Assembly (NCBI RefSeq): GCF_024323335.1
Contig: NC_066581.1
Location: 179,111,330 to 179,175,329 of the forward strand
Direction: 5' to 3'
Length of the DNA: 64,000 nt
DNA from: Lathyrus oleraceus
Taxonomy: Eukaryota > Streptophyta > Magnoliopsida > Fabales > Fabaceae
Shown here: positions 24,191 through 36,242 of the stretch, piece after piece
Position numbering within the stretch: position 1 is the stretch's first letter
How the letters are laid out: every line of letters begins with the position of its first letter
Translations under genes and position numbers: made by a program
The notes under the pieces: model-generated
Database searches by the model: none
The model's input: only the letters and a program-made list of their open reading frames with translations
What the model was told of the DNA's origin: nothing

Positions 24191-25620
24191 CGGGTGCTAA
24201 CGGGATACTGACATCTACAAGATGACATCTTCCTATGTCAGGGCAAGGCTGAACACTTGCAGGGGGTCTCACTGGGGAGCAACAGGCTTTTCTTCACCAA
24301 CGGATGAGGAAATAAACCTCTGTGGGGATTGTCAACACCAAAAGCTAACTGGAGCAACTGTAGCAAACGTGCTGTACAGGTTGAACAAAAATCCGCCTCT
24401 GCCGGGGATACGGTCTGATGGGGTTTCGAACACATGAATGCATATGTTTGAATTTTTCTATGGCGTAATGCTCCACTTATGAATGGAAATGCTACGCATT
24501 TTGAGGATGCAATGATTTCTATATGCAAAATGCAAAACTGGCTAGGGAGCCAAAAGATCAGATACTCCAACTCTGCGGGGAGACTCTGCTTGAGGAATAC
24601 TCTGCGGGGAGAGCCTCATCTGGGAATGCTTTGCGGAGAAAGCACCGACTTCTCACTCATGTTGGAGAAACAAAACTGTTACCGGGGAGAGGATAGACTC
24701 CGCTGGGGAACATCCTTCACAGGACCCAATCCACTCGGGGACTCCGCTTGGGACACAATCAATACTCCGCTGAGGAAGGAAAACCAGGCAACTCTTCGGG
24801 GATTAATCAAAACTGTTCCACTGGGGAAAATAAACCAGGCCACTCTCTGGTGAAACTACTCGCTGGGGAGTAACAAGACGATCTTACTGGGGGAATGATA
24901 AAGTGACTTCACTGGGGGAAGACTCAACCAAACCTCAGATAGGATAGCTTTGGGGAATAACTGCTACTCCGCTGGGGACGACCCATCCAATCCACAAGTA
25001 GAATAGACTCAGCTGGGGATGCAAATATCAATCTGCCATGGAAACTCGCCCAATCCACTGGTAGGATGAACTCTGCTGGAGAAATATTTCATTGAAACCC
25101 GCTCCACTCGGGGACTTTGCTGAGGAAAAATTAACATCAATCTCTGCTCGGGAGATCTGCTAGGGAACACAACCCTGTTGGGGATACCACACCTCTTTGC
25201 TGAGGAAAAGCAAAACTCTGGTGTGTGAAATCAATATACCAGACCCTGCGCTGGGGAGAGACATCCACAACCCTGCTGAGGATGAGCGTTCACGACCACG
25301 CTGGGGATAACAGTACTTCAAACCCGACTGCTGGGGAACACACAAACAGCCCACTGATAAACTCTGCTGGGGAACTCTTCTGGGGAACATCCTTCACAGG
25401 CACTCAGCGGGGGATCTCAACTGGGGAAATATTCGCTGGGGAATACACCCACTAGGGAAATCTACAAACACAGGCCTGCTGGGGATAGGCAATCCTTAGA
25501 TCTGCTGAGGAAAGAAGGTACTATCCACAGACACCTCTGCATGGGAATATAGCTCTGACAGCTCTCAAACTTGCTTAGGAAAATACCTGCTGGGGAAATG
25601 CTCACAGATGACGACCTGCA
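24191..25620 (-). repeat. Array of PBS-complementary (tRNA-like) words in element C
   Basis: The plus strand reads CTCTGCTGGGGA-like words dozens of times, for example ACTCTGCTGGGGA (25361-25373), GACTCCGCTGGGGA (24696-24709) and ACTCCGCTGGGGA (24966-24978). These copy the PBS core. In the sense RNA of C, on the minus strand, they read TCCCCAGCAGAGT, identical to the primer tRNA end and complementary to the element's own PBS. No gene is visible. Confidence 0.75.
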
Positions 25621-26099
25621 AAACAACAAAACACGATGCCCCAGGGGTACATGGACAAGATACGCTCAAGTGTCCTCAACATTCAAAATGATTTTCAAAT
25701 GTTTTATCCTTCTGCAAGTTATTGTTTAGCCTTCATGTTTTATTATATGCAATGTTTATCAAAAATTCGGACGTTTTTGCAAACAAAACAGTAAAATAAA
25801 ACAAGAGAGCTATTTGTCTGAATAACAACTTTTATTGATTGAAAATATGCCTAAAAAGGCAAATACATTGGGAAGAAATTCCTAGAAAGAGGTAATTGCG
25901 CACAAAAGGAAAATAAACTATCCTAATGGCAATGTGAACACAGCATCCACTATTTCCCAATTCCGTTATAACTCACAGATCATCAGTTTTCCTCCCAACT
26001 TCCTTGCTTTCTGAGAAGAATGACTGGACCGATCACATCTTTCGAGATGGCAGCTGACGAAGCACGATGAAGTCCAGATAACTCAGACTGTAGTCTTCG
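25621..26099 (-). other. 3' noncoding sequence of element C
   Basis: No reading frame or repeat stands out. It corresponds to the stretch after pol in element B (15796-16150), including a shared GATAAACATTGCAT segment. Confidence 0.5.
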
Positions 26100-26321
26100 C
26101 TTTAATCCCTCTTTTGGCTGGATCGCCCTTTCGGGTTTTCAATCCACCGGGATAACCATTTTTGCCTAAGCCGCCCTTGCGGGTTTTCGACTTACCGGGT
26201 GTACAAATTCTTTTCATTTTATCCCTAATTTTTGCCCGAACCTTTTCTTTCTGTTTTTTTGGTTCGCCGGGATGCCCTTTTTTGCCTGGACTCTTTTATT
26301 CTTTTTGTCCAGCGGGTCAAT
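26100..26321 (-). other. Serial-hairpin block after pol, element C
   Basis: On the minus strand the same four stems as in B follow the pol stop: CTGGAC/GTCCAG, CGAACC/GGTTCG, AAGTCG/CGGCTT (AAGTTG/CAACTT in B) and TGGATT/GATCCA, with AGGCAAAAA spacers. Confidence 0.65.
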
Positions 26322-29300
26322 TTATGCGAAGTATTTTTTGACTACATCTGAGTTAACAGGGGACGGGAAATCTTCACCATCCATAGTTGTAAGCATCAAG
26401 GCTCCACCGGAGAAGACCTTCTTCACAACATATGGACCTTCATAATTAGGAGTCCACTTGCCCCTGTTATCTATACCGGGAGGAAGAATCCTCTTCAGAA
26501 CTAGAGCACCAATCTGAAATGTCCGAGGACGCACTTTCTGATCAAAGGCTCGCTTCATCCTTCTCTGATATAATTGCCCATGGCACACAGCTGCTAGCCG
26601 TCTCTCTTTGATAAGGCTTAACTCATTAAACCTTGTTCGAATCCACTCGGCTTCGTCCAGCTTGACATCCAATAAAACTCTCAGAGAAGGGATCTCCACC
26701 TCAACTGGCAGGACTGCTTCCATACCATACACAAGGGAGTACGGGGTTGCCCCGGTCGACGTACGTACGGAGGTACGGTACCCATGCAAAGCGAAAGGCA
26801 GCATCTCATGCCAATCCTTGTATGTAACGACCATCTTCTGCACAATCTTCTTGATATTCTTGTTTGTCGCCTCTACAGCACCATTCATCTTTGGTCTGTA
26901 AGGAGAAGAATTGTGATGTTCAATCTTGAAATCTTTGCAAAGCTCTTTCATCATCTTGTTGTTGAGATTCGAACCATTGCCAGTGATGATTCTCTCAGGA
27001 ACTCCATAACGACAGATGATTTCTTTCTTGATGAACCGGGAAACCACTTGTTTGGTAACATTAGCATAAGAAGCTGCTTCCACCCATTTGGTGAAGTAAT
27101 CAATCGCAACCAAGATGAAGCGATGTCCATTCGAAGCAGTAGGCTCAATCTTCCCAATCATGTCAATGCCCCACATGGCAAACGGCCAAGGCGAGTTCAT
27201 GACATTCAACAGGCTTGGTGGTACATGCACCTTATCAGCATAAATTTGACACTTATGGCATTTCCGAGCGTATTTGAAACAAACGGATTCCATAGTCATC
27301 CAGTAATAACCGACTCTCAACAATTTCTTCGAAATTGCATGACCACCAGCATGGGTACCAAACGAACCCTCGTGCACTTCCTGCATCAACATGTCTGCTT
27401 CGTGTCTATCCACGCATCTGAGCAAGACCATGTCAAAGTTCCTCTTGTACAGCACATCATCCTGATTCAAATAAAAGCTTCAAGCTAGCCTTCTCAGGGT
27501 TTTCTTGTCATTCTTCGACGCACCTTCAGGATATTCCTGAGTCTTGAGGAAGTTCTTGATATCATAGTACCACGGTTTCTCATCAATCACAACAGACTCG
27601 GCTGCAAACACATACGCAGGCCTCTCGAGTCGATTCACCGCAACGTGTGGCACATGATTCCACCAATGAACTTTTATCATGGAGGATAAAGTAGCCAAAG
27701 CATCAGCCATCTGATTCTCATCCCGGGGGACATGATACAACTTCACCTTCTTGAAGAACGTCAGTATTCTTCTGGTGTAACCTCTATACGGAATCAAACG
27801 CGGCTGGTTCGTATTCCAATCTTCATTGACCTGGTTGATCACTAGAGCAGAATCTCCAAAAATGTCAAGAGTTTTGATCCTCAGATCAATGGCTTCTTCT
27901 ATCCCCATGATACAAGCCTCATACTCAGCTTCGTTGTTGGTGACATCAAACGTCAATCTGGCAGAAAAAGGCATATGAGCACCTTTAGGATTGATCAGCA
28001 CTGCACCAACACCATTACCATTCACATTTACAGCCCCATCAAACATCAATGTCCACTTGTCATCAGGATCCGGTCCTTCCTCGACAAGAGGTTCTTCACA
28101 ATCTTTCATCTTAAGATACATGATGTCTTCATCAGGGAACTCAAACGTCATAGGCTGATAGTCATCAATCGGTTGTTCGGCGAGATAGTCTGACAAAACA
28201 CTACCTTTGATAGCCTTCTGCGACGTGTACTGGATATCATACTCTGTTAAGATCATTTGCCAACGGGCAACACGTCCAGTGAGAGCTAGCTTCTCAAAGA
28301 TGTATTTCACTGGATCCATCTTAGAAATCAACAAGGTAGTATGGTTCAACATATACTGCCTCAGTCGGCGAGTAGCCCAGGCCAAAGCACAGCAAGTTTT
28401 CTCAAGCTGTGAATATTTGATTTCACAGTCGATAAACTTTTTGCTAAGGTAGTATATGGCATGCTTTTTTCGACCAGACTCGTCATGCTGTCCCAATACA
28501 CACCCCATCGAATTCTCGGTAACTGATAGGTATATTATCAATGGTCTCCCTGGAACTGGAGGGATCAGGATTGGAGGTTTCTGCAAATACTCTTTAATCT
28601 TGTCAAAAGCTTTCTGACAATCATCATTCCACTTGATTGCCTAATTCTTTCTCAGCAATTTGAATATCGGTTCACACGTGGCAGTTAGGTGAGATACAAA
28701 CCTTGCAATGTAATTCAATCTCCCTAAAAACCCACGAACCTGCTTTTCAGTTTTCGGTTCAGGCATCTCCTGAATAGCTTTGACTTTCGCTGGATCAACC
28801 TCAATCCCTTTCTCGCTGACAATGAAGCTTAACAGCTTCCCAGATCTCACACTAAACATACACTTGTTCGGATTCAGCCTCAGTTTGAACTTGACCAACC
28901 TGTCAAACAACTTCTGCAAATTAACCAGGTGCTCCTCTTCTGTCTGCGACTTCGCAATCATGTCATCCACATACACTTCAATCTCTTTGTGCATCATGTC
29001 ATGAAAGAGAGTCGTCATTGCCCTCTGATAGGTAGCACCGGCATTCTTCAGCCCAAATGGCATCACCTTATCGCAGAACGTGCCCCAAGGTGTAATGAAC
29101 ATCGTCTTTTCCATGTCCTCTGGCGCCATCTTGATCTGATTATAGCCTGAGAAACCATCCATGAAAGAGAATACCAAGGATTGAGCCGTATTATCCACCA
29201 ATACATCAATGTGAGGTAATGGGAAATCATCTTACGGACTCGCCCTGTTCAAATCCCGGTAATCGACACACATTCGAACTTTGCCATCCTTCTTCGGCAC

Positions 29301-29578
29301 AGGAACGATGTTGGCCACCCACGGTGGGTAAGTTGTCACTGACAAGAAACCAGCATCGAACTGCTTCTGAACCTCTTCCTTGATTTTCACTGCCATATCA
29401 GGACTCGTTCTACGAAGCTTCTGCTTGACCGAAGGACAATCATCTCTGAGAGGTAGTCTATGAACCACAATATCAGTATTCAACCCAGGCATATCTTGAT
29501 AAGACCAGGCGAATATCTCCACATACACTCTCAGCATCTCAATCAATCTGCTCTTGGCCTCAGGCTTCAAAGCGGCCC
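26322..29578 (-). pseudogene. Element C pol: RT, RNase H, archaeal RNase H and integrase, with three stops
   Basis: One frame runs from the D insertion site to the TTCGCATAA end. RT blocks (VPKKDGKVRMCVDYRDL, PFGLKN, YVDD near 28960) are followed by connection and RNase H (to about 28240), archaeal-type RNase H (WTLMFDGAV, NNEAEYEAC, DENQMADALA; about 28060-27680) and integrase (27470-26322) with CHKCQIYADK, WGIDMIGK and a GKWTPNYEGPY module. In-frame stops lie at 29234-29232, 28643-28641 and 27482-27480, and there is no frameshift between them. The second catalytic Asp of integrase is Gly at 26981-26979. The polyprotein normally copies and inserts the element. This copy cannot. Confidence 0.94.
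29574..29578 (+). repeat. Left target-site duplication of element D
   Basis: GGCCC directly precedes the TGTCATACCCC start of D and recurs at 44587-44591 after its end. Confidence 0.93.
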
Positions 29579-30734
29579 TGTCATACCCCGACTTTGGTCC
29601 TGAATTTTTTCCATTTTTTCATTTTTATTTGGCACTTGGCCTAAGGTTCATTTGCATACATTCATTCCCAAATCCATATTTTTGTTACACATTGGTCATT
29701 GTCTATGCCTTTTTGATCATGGTGCTTTTGATTATAAAATGGATTTTAATTATTTGACTTTTTAATTTTCAATTTGATTTTAATTTCGAATTAAGTTTAA
29801 TTCCAAATTTCAATTTAATTTTAATTGTTATTTTTACTAATGATTCAAACTCTTATTGATATTAATTTTCAAATAAATGTTAGAATTGATATCAAAGTAA
29901 TTTTAATAAATTATGAATTAATTTGATTTTAATTTGGTTTTTACTGATTTTTTATTATTATTTAAATTGATATTTAAATTAGTCTTGGATTATTTCTAAA
30001 AATCCATTTTATAACCAAACATGATCCATTTTTCATCCATAGTTCATCCCAAATCAAAATAGCACATACACACATTTCATAACATTCAATAATATTTAGC
30101 TTTCAAGCATTTCCAAAAACCATATTCACACATACATGTTTCTCCCAAATGCACGTCCATTTTTACAACAGTAAACCATATTTCACCAAGTAAAAGCATC
30201 CTAATTACAAACCGTGACTCATTCAAACCAAAGCCATTGCTTCATTTCACGGACCTTTGATTACAATGTTTGAAACGAAATGCAAATTTTTCAAACCAAC
30301 ACATTCACACTTCAAAGCTGCTACAACCTTGGGCAATTCCCGAAATTACAGCGGATTCTCATTTGTTACATCCAATTTTCAAATTCACAAAATAGAACCT
30401 TCATGACAATGCAACACACAAAAAGCTAATGAAAGGAATCTCATTCATGAGCTGTAAGCCACAACAGCAAGGTTACACTGGGAATGTACAACGATTCAAA
30501 CTCATTGTTATTTTCATAAAAGAAAAGAGAACATATCAAATTTCATTGAAATTCAAAGCTCATAAAAAGGCAAACTTGCGGTGTACATTATAATTATCGT
30601 TGCATACCGTTTTTGACTTGAAGACTTCTTCTCGCGATATTACTTTGCAAAGGTCTTCACCAAGTTTATCTGCAGCTCGAGGAGCATCATTAGCCATGTC
30701 TTACTTGCAGCATGTACATCCATAACAGAGGGAT

Positions 30735-31283
30735 TGAGAGCTAGCAGTGAAGCAGCAAAGACATGGAGGACTGTTCCAGCACCGAAAAGAGGTGAGATTG
30801 TAAGACAGGATTCGAGATGCATTGAGGGCTAAGTTGGATCCACTTGGTAGGTTGGTGGCTCTTGAGATGGGGAAAATTCTTGCTGAAGGAATTGGTGAGG
30901 TTCAGGAAATTATTGATATGTGTGGTTATTCTGTGGGGCTGAGCCGACAACTGAAGGGATCAATTATCCCATTAGAACTTCCAGAGCATATGATGTTTGA
31001 GGTATGGAACCCATTAGGGATCGTTGGTGTAATCACTGCTTTCAACTTTCCATGTGTTGTACTAGGATGGAATGCTTACATTGCACTAGTCGGCGATAAC
31101 ATGGTTGTCTGGAAGGGTGCGCCAACTACTCCATTGATAATTACAAAGCTGATTGCTGAAGTTTTTGAGAGGAACAATTTACCCGGAGCAATCTTTACCG
31201 ATGAGGCCGATATCACATTGGTTGTGCGCTCTATTTTCTTTGCAGCCGTCGGTACTGTTGGTTAGCGTTGTACAACCTGCCAT
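30735..31283 (+). pseudogene. ALDH7 (antiquitin-type aldehyde dehydrogenase) fragment captured in the D 5' LTR
   Basis: Conceptual translation reads [19 protein letters not shown], then after a frame slip near 30810 a 147-codon frame with [46 protein letters not shown] and [12 protein letters not shown]. This is the N-terminal to middle part of the ALDH7 NAD-binding domain, a family that oxidises aminoadipic semialdehyde and stress aldehydes. A block is missing between the GAIFT and DEADIT segments. A TAG replaces Gln just before the RCTTC that contains the catalytic Cys. No introns interrupt it, suggesting capture through mRNA. It is not functional. Confidence 0.85.
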
Positions 31284-31329
31284 GACCCTGCCGGAAGAAC
31301 AACCGTGACAGTAACCTCACACCACATAC

Positions 31330-32165
31330 ATGTGATGCATCATGCCGTCAATATCCTGCAGCAACAAATCCAAGCAAGGCCAGGGCGCATTAAAACCAAG
31401 CATGAGAATTATAAAACTAAAATCATTCACAGCAAAGCATTGAACCTAATTGCAAAAGAGGTTAAGCATCGTCCATAAACTAAGTCACTTACAGCATTGT
31501 ATAACAGCAAACACAGTACCAATAACACAATCAACCCGTGTTCATAATCGGAGCTTTGCAAATAACCGAAGTTGCCCATGAATCGTTGCTAATTTTCACT
31601 GCAGTAAAAAATACAAACTAATTAGCCAAGGCAGTAAAGATTCGAAAATTCCCAAATTGGCATTAGGACAAAATTCAAAGAGAAAGCTAAGTTCAGAATA
31701 CCGTTTTCGGTTTTAGCATTAAACAGGCCGATCCAAACTGAGCACATGAAAGAGGATTTTGCAGGATGCTCCTTTGAACACCAAATGTACCAATTCGAAA
31801 CCCTAATTAGGAGAGATAAATAGAGATAAAGAGGGAATCAGTGAGGGACGAGAAAAAAAATCGGAGAAAAAAGAGAGAAACGGCGGAAAAGATACGATAA
31901 ACCCTAATCCCCAAATCAGAAAAGGGACCGATTGAAAGAAGCGAAGGAAGGAGATTTGATCATTACATGAGTTGCCAAACCACCGAAGGTGAGTTTCCGT
32001 TTGGGATTTTCAATCTATGTTGTAGTTTGGTTCTGAGTGAGATTGAGAGAGACGCGACTGTGAGTTTTGCTGAGAGTGAGTGAGAGAGAGTCATGAGATT
32101 GGGGAAGGCGATTGTTTGAGAGTGTGAGAGAAAAGTGAGATTGGGAGAGAACGATTCTGTTACTA
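31330..32165 (-). other. Antisense 5'-UTR-like segment in the D LTR
   Basis: On the minus strand this is rich in CTCTCTCTCACTC tracts and AGGGTTT words, like a plant promoter-proximal leader. It adjoins the ALDH7 fragment in opposite orientation. I recognise no protein in it. It may be further captured host DNA. The 3' LTR copy is at about 41533-42369. Confidence 0.35.
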
Positions 32166-32448
32166 TTCCAAATTGTTTTTTCTTTTTTCTTTAATTCGTT
32201 TTAAACAGAGTAAATTTTGAAAAATCATTTAAAGTTTGTTTAAACTTCCTAAGTTTTAGTTAATATTAGTTAATAAATATTTCCTCCTTTTCAATTCATA
32301 TTCCCATTAAAAAACCCAACAGCCAAGCGGCTGGGTTTAATTATTGGTAGTCCAACAGATTTCTTCTTTATTAGTTTTTTATTTTAATTCTAATTTTTGA
32401 TCTATCTTGGTTTATTTATCCAAACTAGCATTAAAATTATAACTAGTC

Positions 32449-32600
32449 ATGAGTGGTCTGGTGGAGAGGGGTGATTTTTATGGTCTTTAGTGTATTGGGT
32501 TCGATACCCGTATTGAGCATTTTTTTCTTTTAGCTTTTTTTCTTTTAGCTTTTTTTCTTTTAGCATTTTATTTTCTTTTAGCATTTTATTTTATGTTTAT
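32449..32600 (+). mobile_element. SINE-like, tRNA-derived insert in the D LTR
   Basis: GAGTGGTCTGGTGGAG resembles a pol III A box and GGGTTCGATACCC (near 32497) a B box, about 45 bp apart. T-rich TTTTTCTTTTAGC tail repeats follow. The 3' LTR copy near 42652-42790 has fewer tail units and a B box with T for C. No flanking duplication was resolved, so this may instead be a tRNA relic. Confidence 0.4.
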
Positions 32601-33169
32601 GTTTTTATTATACTCATGGTTGATCTGCTTTCTTTTAATTTCATCATTCATTCAAAACCATTTTAAAACTATAAAAATCATATTTTTCTCGATTCAATGT
32701 CGAACCCATTTTCACACCCTTGTAAGTCGATTGCTTTTGAGCATCGCCATCAACCTCACATAGCTTACTCTTGGGCTTTCTTACAATGAGCCGGTTCTCT
32801 TGCACTTACACTCATGCATTGCATTATTTGTTGTTTGGGCCCGATTTAATTATTTCACGATTTTTTAATCCCCATTTAACAAGATGTACCCCACTCCCCC
32901 GATGTGTAATAATTTGGTACTGTTTTATTTCTTTATTACTTGACTGTTTAGTTAGATACTAACACGAGAATAAAATCAACAATTTCAAAAAATACAAAAA
33001 ATATGACTCGATCCAACGTCGAGTATTTTCTCAATAAACAAATCAATTCATTTTTCCCTCCTATTCTATTCCATTTCTTTCAAACTCTCATCAAACGCTT
33101 GATTCAACATCAAGCCATTTTTTCTGATAAAAACTCAAAAAAATATTAATTCATATTCAAGACCTTTTC

Positions 33170-33650
33170 AATAAAGATGGAAATGGAACGTGGTGTATAC
33201 CACGCTTTCTTGAGACTAGGATTCGAGATGTATATCTCGTCAATCCTAGCTCTCGCCATCATCCAAGTTTATCCACTTTGTTTTCTTTCAAGCACCCATC
33301 CAAATTTCTCTTAAACGTCCATCAATACTTGATCTAGGTCAAGTTATTTTCACAACAAAACTCAAAATACCTAATTCTTATTTAACACTTTCTCAATAAA
33401 GGTGGAAATGGAACATGGTGTATACCATGCACTCCTGAGGTTAAGATTCGAGACGTATGCCTCGCCAATCTTAACTCTCGCCATCGCCTCAAATTGTCAA
33501 TGCGGTTTCTTCAAACCCTTTCTCAATCAAATTCCAAAATACTTAATTCCTATCTTAACCTCTTTCAATAAAGATGGAAATGGAACATGGTGTATACCAT
33601 GCACTCCTGAGGCTAGGATTCGAGATGTATATCTCGCTCATCCAAGTTCT
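33170..33650 (+). repeat. GTAT-palindrome repeats in the D 5' LTR
   Basis: Three units of about 180-220 bp pair CATGGT-GTAT-ACCATG (33586-33601; CGTGGT/ACCACG at 33189-33204) with CGAGAT-GTAT-ATCTCG (33621-33636; CGAGAC/GCCTCG at 33449-33464). The AATGGAA spacer and GTAT loop are constant. Confidence 0.85.
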
Positions 33651-33943
33651 CGCCATCACTCAAAATACATCCAACCAATCAAACTCTTTTCTCGCCGCCG
33701 TGCGACTAATCAAAGAACCTTTTTTAAATGAAAGATATATTGTCTTAAGTGATACAAAACAATGTTTCGGCCACGATTGTTGAGTAGAGATAAATGACGC
33801 TTTTCCGAATGTAGATTTATAAATCCGTTCGATGTGTGGTATGCGTCCACTCCTCATCTGTCTTGGGTAAAACGATGTTTTTGTCGATTAATACAATATA
33901 GCTTTCGCTAAAATCGACCAACAAACAAACATTTTTCTACCCA

Positions 33944-34192
33944 GAACTACGTAAGCCTTGATTTCTCTTTTGAGATACGTAGGAGCAGGATTTGTAAATC
34001 TTGTCAGGCCCACTAATAAAAAACTTAGGTTTAGTCCTTTGTCAAAAATCCAAAAACATTTCTTCTCTCTTTTATTCTTTCTTTCCCACCTAATAACTTG
34101 AAAAGCCTAATATTTCAAACTAACATTAACGCACACAACTGACCTAATGGTTCCCGTTGAGTACAACGGATGTGAGGGGTGCTAATACCTTC
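33944..34192 (+). other. Structured module and AGTA hairpin, D 5' LTR
   Basis: GAACTACG (33944-33951) to TACGTAGG (33977-33984) encloses a TCTC/GAGA stem, followed by GATTT-GT-AAATC. CCGTTG-AGTA-CAACGG lies at 34154-34169 and GGGGTGCTAATACC follows. Confidence 0.7.
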
Positions 34193-34400
34193 CCCTCGCG
34201 TAATCGACTCCCGAACCCTGATATTGGTTGCGATGACCATATCTTATCCTTTCTTTTTTGTCTTGGGTTTTATCGATATTTCCCCTTTCCTTTTTAGGAA
34301 TAAATAAAGTTCGGTGGCGACTCTGTTCAATCCATCATTGCGAGCGTGCGATCGCGCTTCGCTTTATAGTCGTATCCCCATTTTTTCGAGGTGCGACAGA

Positions 34401-34418
34401 TGGCGACTCTGCTGGGGA
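34401..34418 (+). other. Primer binding site of element D
   Basis: TGGCGACTCTGCTGGGGA two bases after the 5' LTR, the same tRNA-Arg-type site as the other elements. Confidence 0.9.
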
Positions 34419-35354
34419 CCCGGAACATCCCTAAGTGGGTCAAGCCTAGCTAGGACGTCTGTGTGCCTTTGTTTGTTTAATTGTGTGGCTTTTCTTTATT
34501 GTTTTTATTATCTTTATTGTTATATTGATATATCTGTTGTATATTGGTTCTATTGTGATTGTTGGTATTTGGGTATTTGATTGCAAACCATGTGGGAAAG
34601 GCTCTACACCCGAGTCTGGAAGAAAACATAAGATAGGACGATGGTTGAGTAGTACGGACTCCCGAGGTGGATACTTCGTAAGAGTCGGTACGAGAACCTC
34701 ACTTAGAGTAGATCCTTTTGCAAATATTGTCGCCCGAGGTGTATACCTCGTAAGCTTCGATGTTTCAAAGGGGTCCGTGACTCTAAGAACCTTTTAGAAC
34801 ATTGAACCTTTGGCCAACTAGAAATGATGGTTGCGTAGTATGGATTCCCGAGGTGAATACTTCGTAAGAATCGATACGAGAACCTCACCCAGAATAGATT
34901 CCCTAGATGGAGTTGATGACCGGAAAGTATTTTCCGTAAGCGTCAAACAGTCTATTGAATCCATGACTCTGAGTACCCTGTCTAGAACCGAGTCGATGGT
35001 TGAGTAGTGAGGACTCCCGAGGTGAATACTTCGTAAGGGTCGGTACGAGAACCTCACCCGGAATAGATTCCCTTGATGGAGTTGACGACCGGAAAGTATT
35101 TCCCGTAAGCGTCAAACATTCCTGTGAATCAATGACTCTGGGGATCCTTTGTAACCAAACCTTAGATCTTACTCGGTGAGAACCTATTCTTGGAAAACAA
35201 TCAGATTCATCAGTACCTCAGACTTTTGAACCCGTGTATGGAAAAAACAAATGTGCATTCGCATTCCATTGCATTTGCATCGCATCATAATGCATGTCAT
35301 TCTCCAGACAAAATACCAAAAAAAAACTCATCCATCTTTTGTCTGTGAAGCAAA
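34419..35354 (+). other. Leader of element D with GTAT-loop hairpins
   Basis: Repeated blocks carry CGAGGT-GTAT-ACCTCG (34735-34750), CGGAAA-GTAT-TTTCCG (34921-34936) and near-copies around 34860, 35020 and 35090, each followed by GTAAG. The tetraloop is the one used in the D LTR palindromes. Confidence 0.7.
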
Positions 35355-36242
35355 GTGATTCTCAACACGCGTTTAGAACAAAGAACCATGTCTCAGGAGA
35401 TGATGGACGAGCTAAGGAAAAGCCAAGAAGCAATGAAGGATGAACTTAATCTTTTGAAGAGGCAAATGAGATGGGTCTTGGAAACGCTGCAAGTCTTGTT
35501 GAGAAAAGAGGGTCACCCAATATACACTGCTGCAACAAAGAGAGCTACTACCCCGCATCCATCCGGTGTTACCTCAAGTCAAGGGAAGTTCTATGTGGCA
35601 ACTCCTCATTTACCAGTATATGGACCTCCCTCAAGACGTCATCATCAACCTCCTCTGGCTATTGCTCCTCAAAGTCACCAAAGCCAGGTTTAGAACAAAA
35701 ATCAGAATCAGAACAAGAGGAACAAGGATCACAATGACTCGATTCCGGTACCATATAGCAAGCTCTACCCGCAACTGATCCAAAATGCTTTGGTGACCCC
35801 TCGAGCTCTCACACCTGTGTCACCATACCTGTCATGGTACAATCCAAATGCAACATGTGAATTCCATAAAGGAGCATTGGGACATGACCTGGATTCTTGC
35901 TTAGCGTTGAAAGCCTTGGTGCGAGGGTTGATTAACAAAAAGAGCTTAATCTTTGAAGAAGATCATCCGAAGGTCAAGTGCGAATACCATACTGGGACAA
36001 TGGGGCACTCCATCAAGGAATGCAAGAGTTTTAAGCTCAAGCTGCAAGGTTTGATTGACATAAGGTCACCAACACTCAAGGAAGAAGGCTCGGGTACATA
36101 TACCTTGATTTCTGGGCCAGGTATTGAGAAAGGGAAAGGACCCCTGAGACCCCTCAAGGTTTTGTACCACAAGGAAGATGTCAGGGATGTGGCTAATGAG
36201 CTATCATTATTTCCTGGTATGAGCATTAAGATATCGCCTTAG
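35355..36242 (+). pseudogene. Reduced gag-like ORF with two zinc-finger-like motifs, element D
   Basis: One frame of about 295 codons, with a start at 35355 or 35388, contains a single TAG at 35691-35693. The N-terminal third is a heptad-rich coil (MMDELRKSQEAMKDELNLLK). The C-terminal half has two CHHC-type fingers, CEFHKGALGHDLDSC and CEYHTGTMGHSIKEC, matching the single CDFHSGAPGHHIEKC finger of gag in C, with a similar preceding segment (IPVPYSKLYPQLIQ). The central capsid-like gag domain is absent and the finger is doubled. It could bind element RNA as a nucleocapsid-like adaptor. That role is inference. Confidence 0.7.

Larger units (their letters stand above)
29579..34398 (+). mobile_element. 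Element D 5' LTR (4820 bp)
   Basis: It runs from TGTCATACCCC to GCGACA. It carries an AT-rich start, an ALDH7 gene fragment, an antisense 5'-UTR-like segment, a SINE-like insert, GTAT palindromes and the conserved LTR-end structures. It is 17 bp longer than the 3' copy, mostly because of one extra TTTTTCTTTTAGC unit near 32530. Confidence 0.94.

Noticed and set aside
30640..30720. Minus-strand frame reading MANDAPRAADKLGEDLCK beside the ALDH7 fragment
   Set aside because: It looks protein-like but I could not assign it to a family. It is too short and too close to a captured junction to call.
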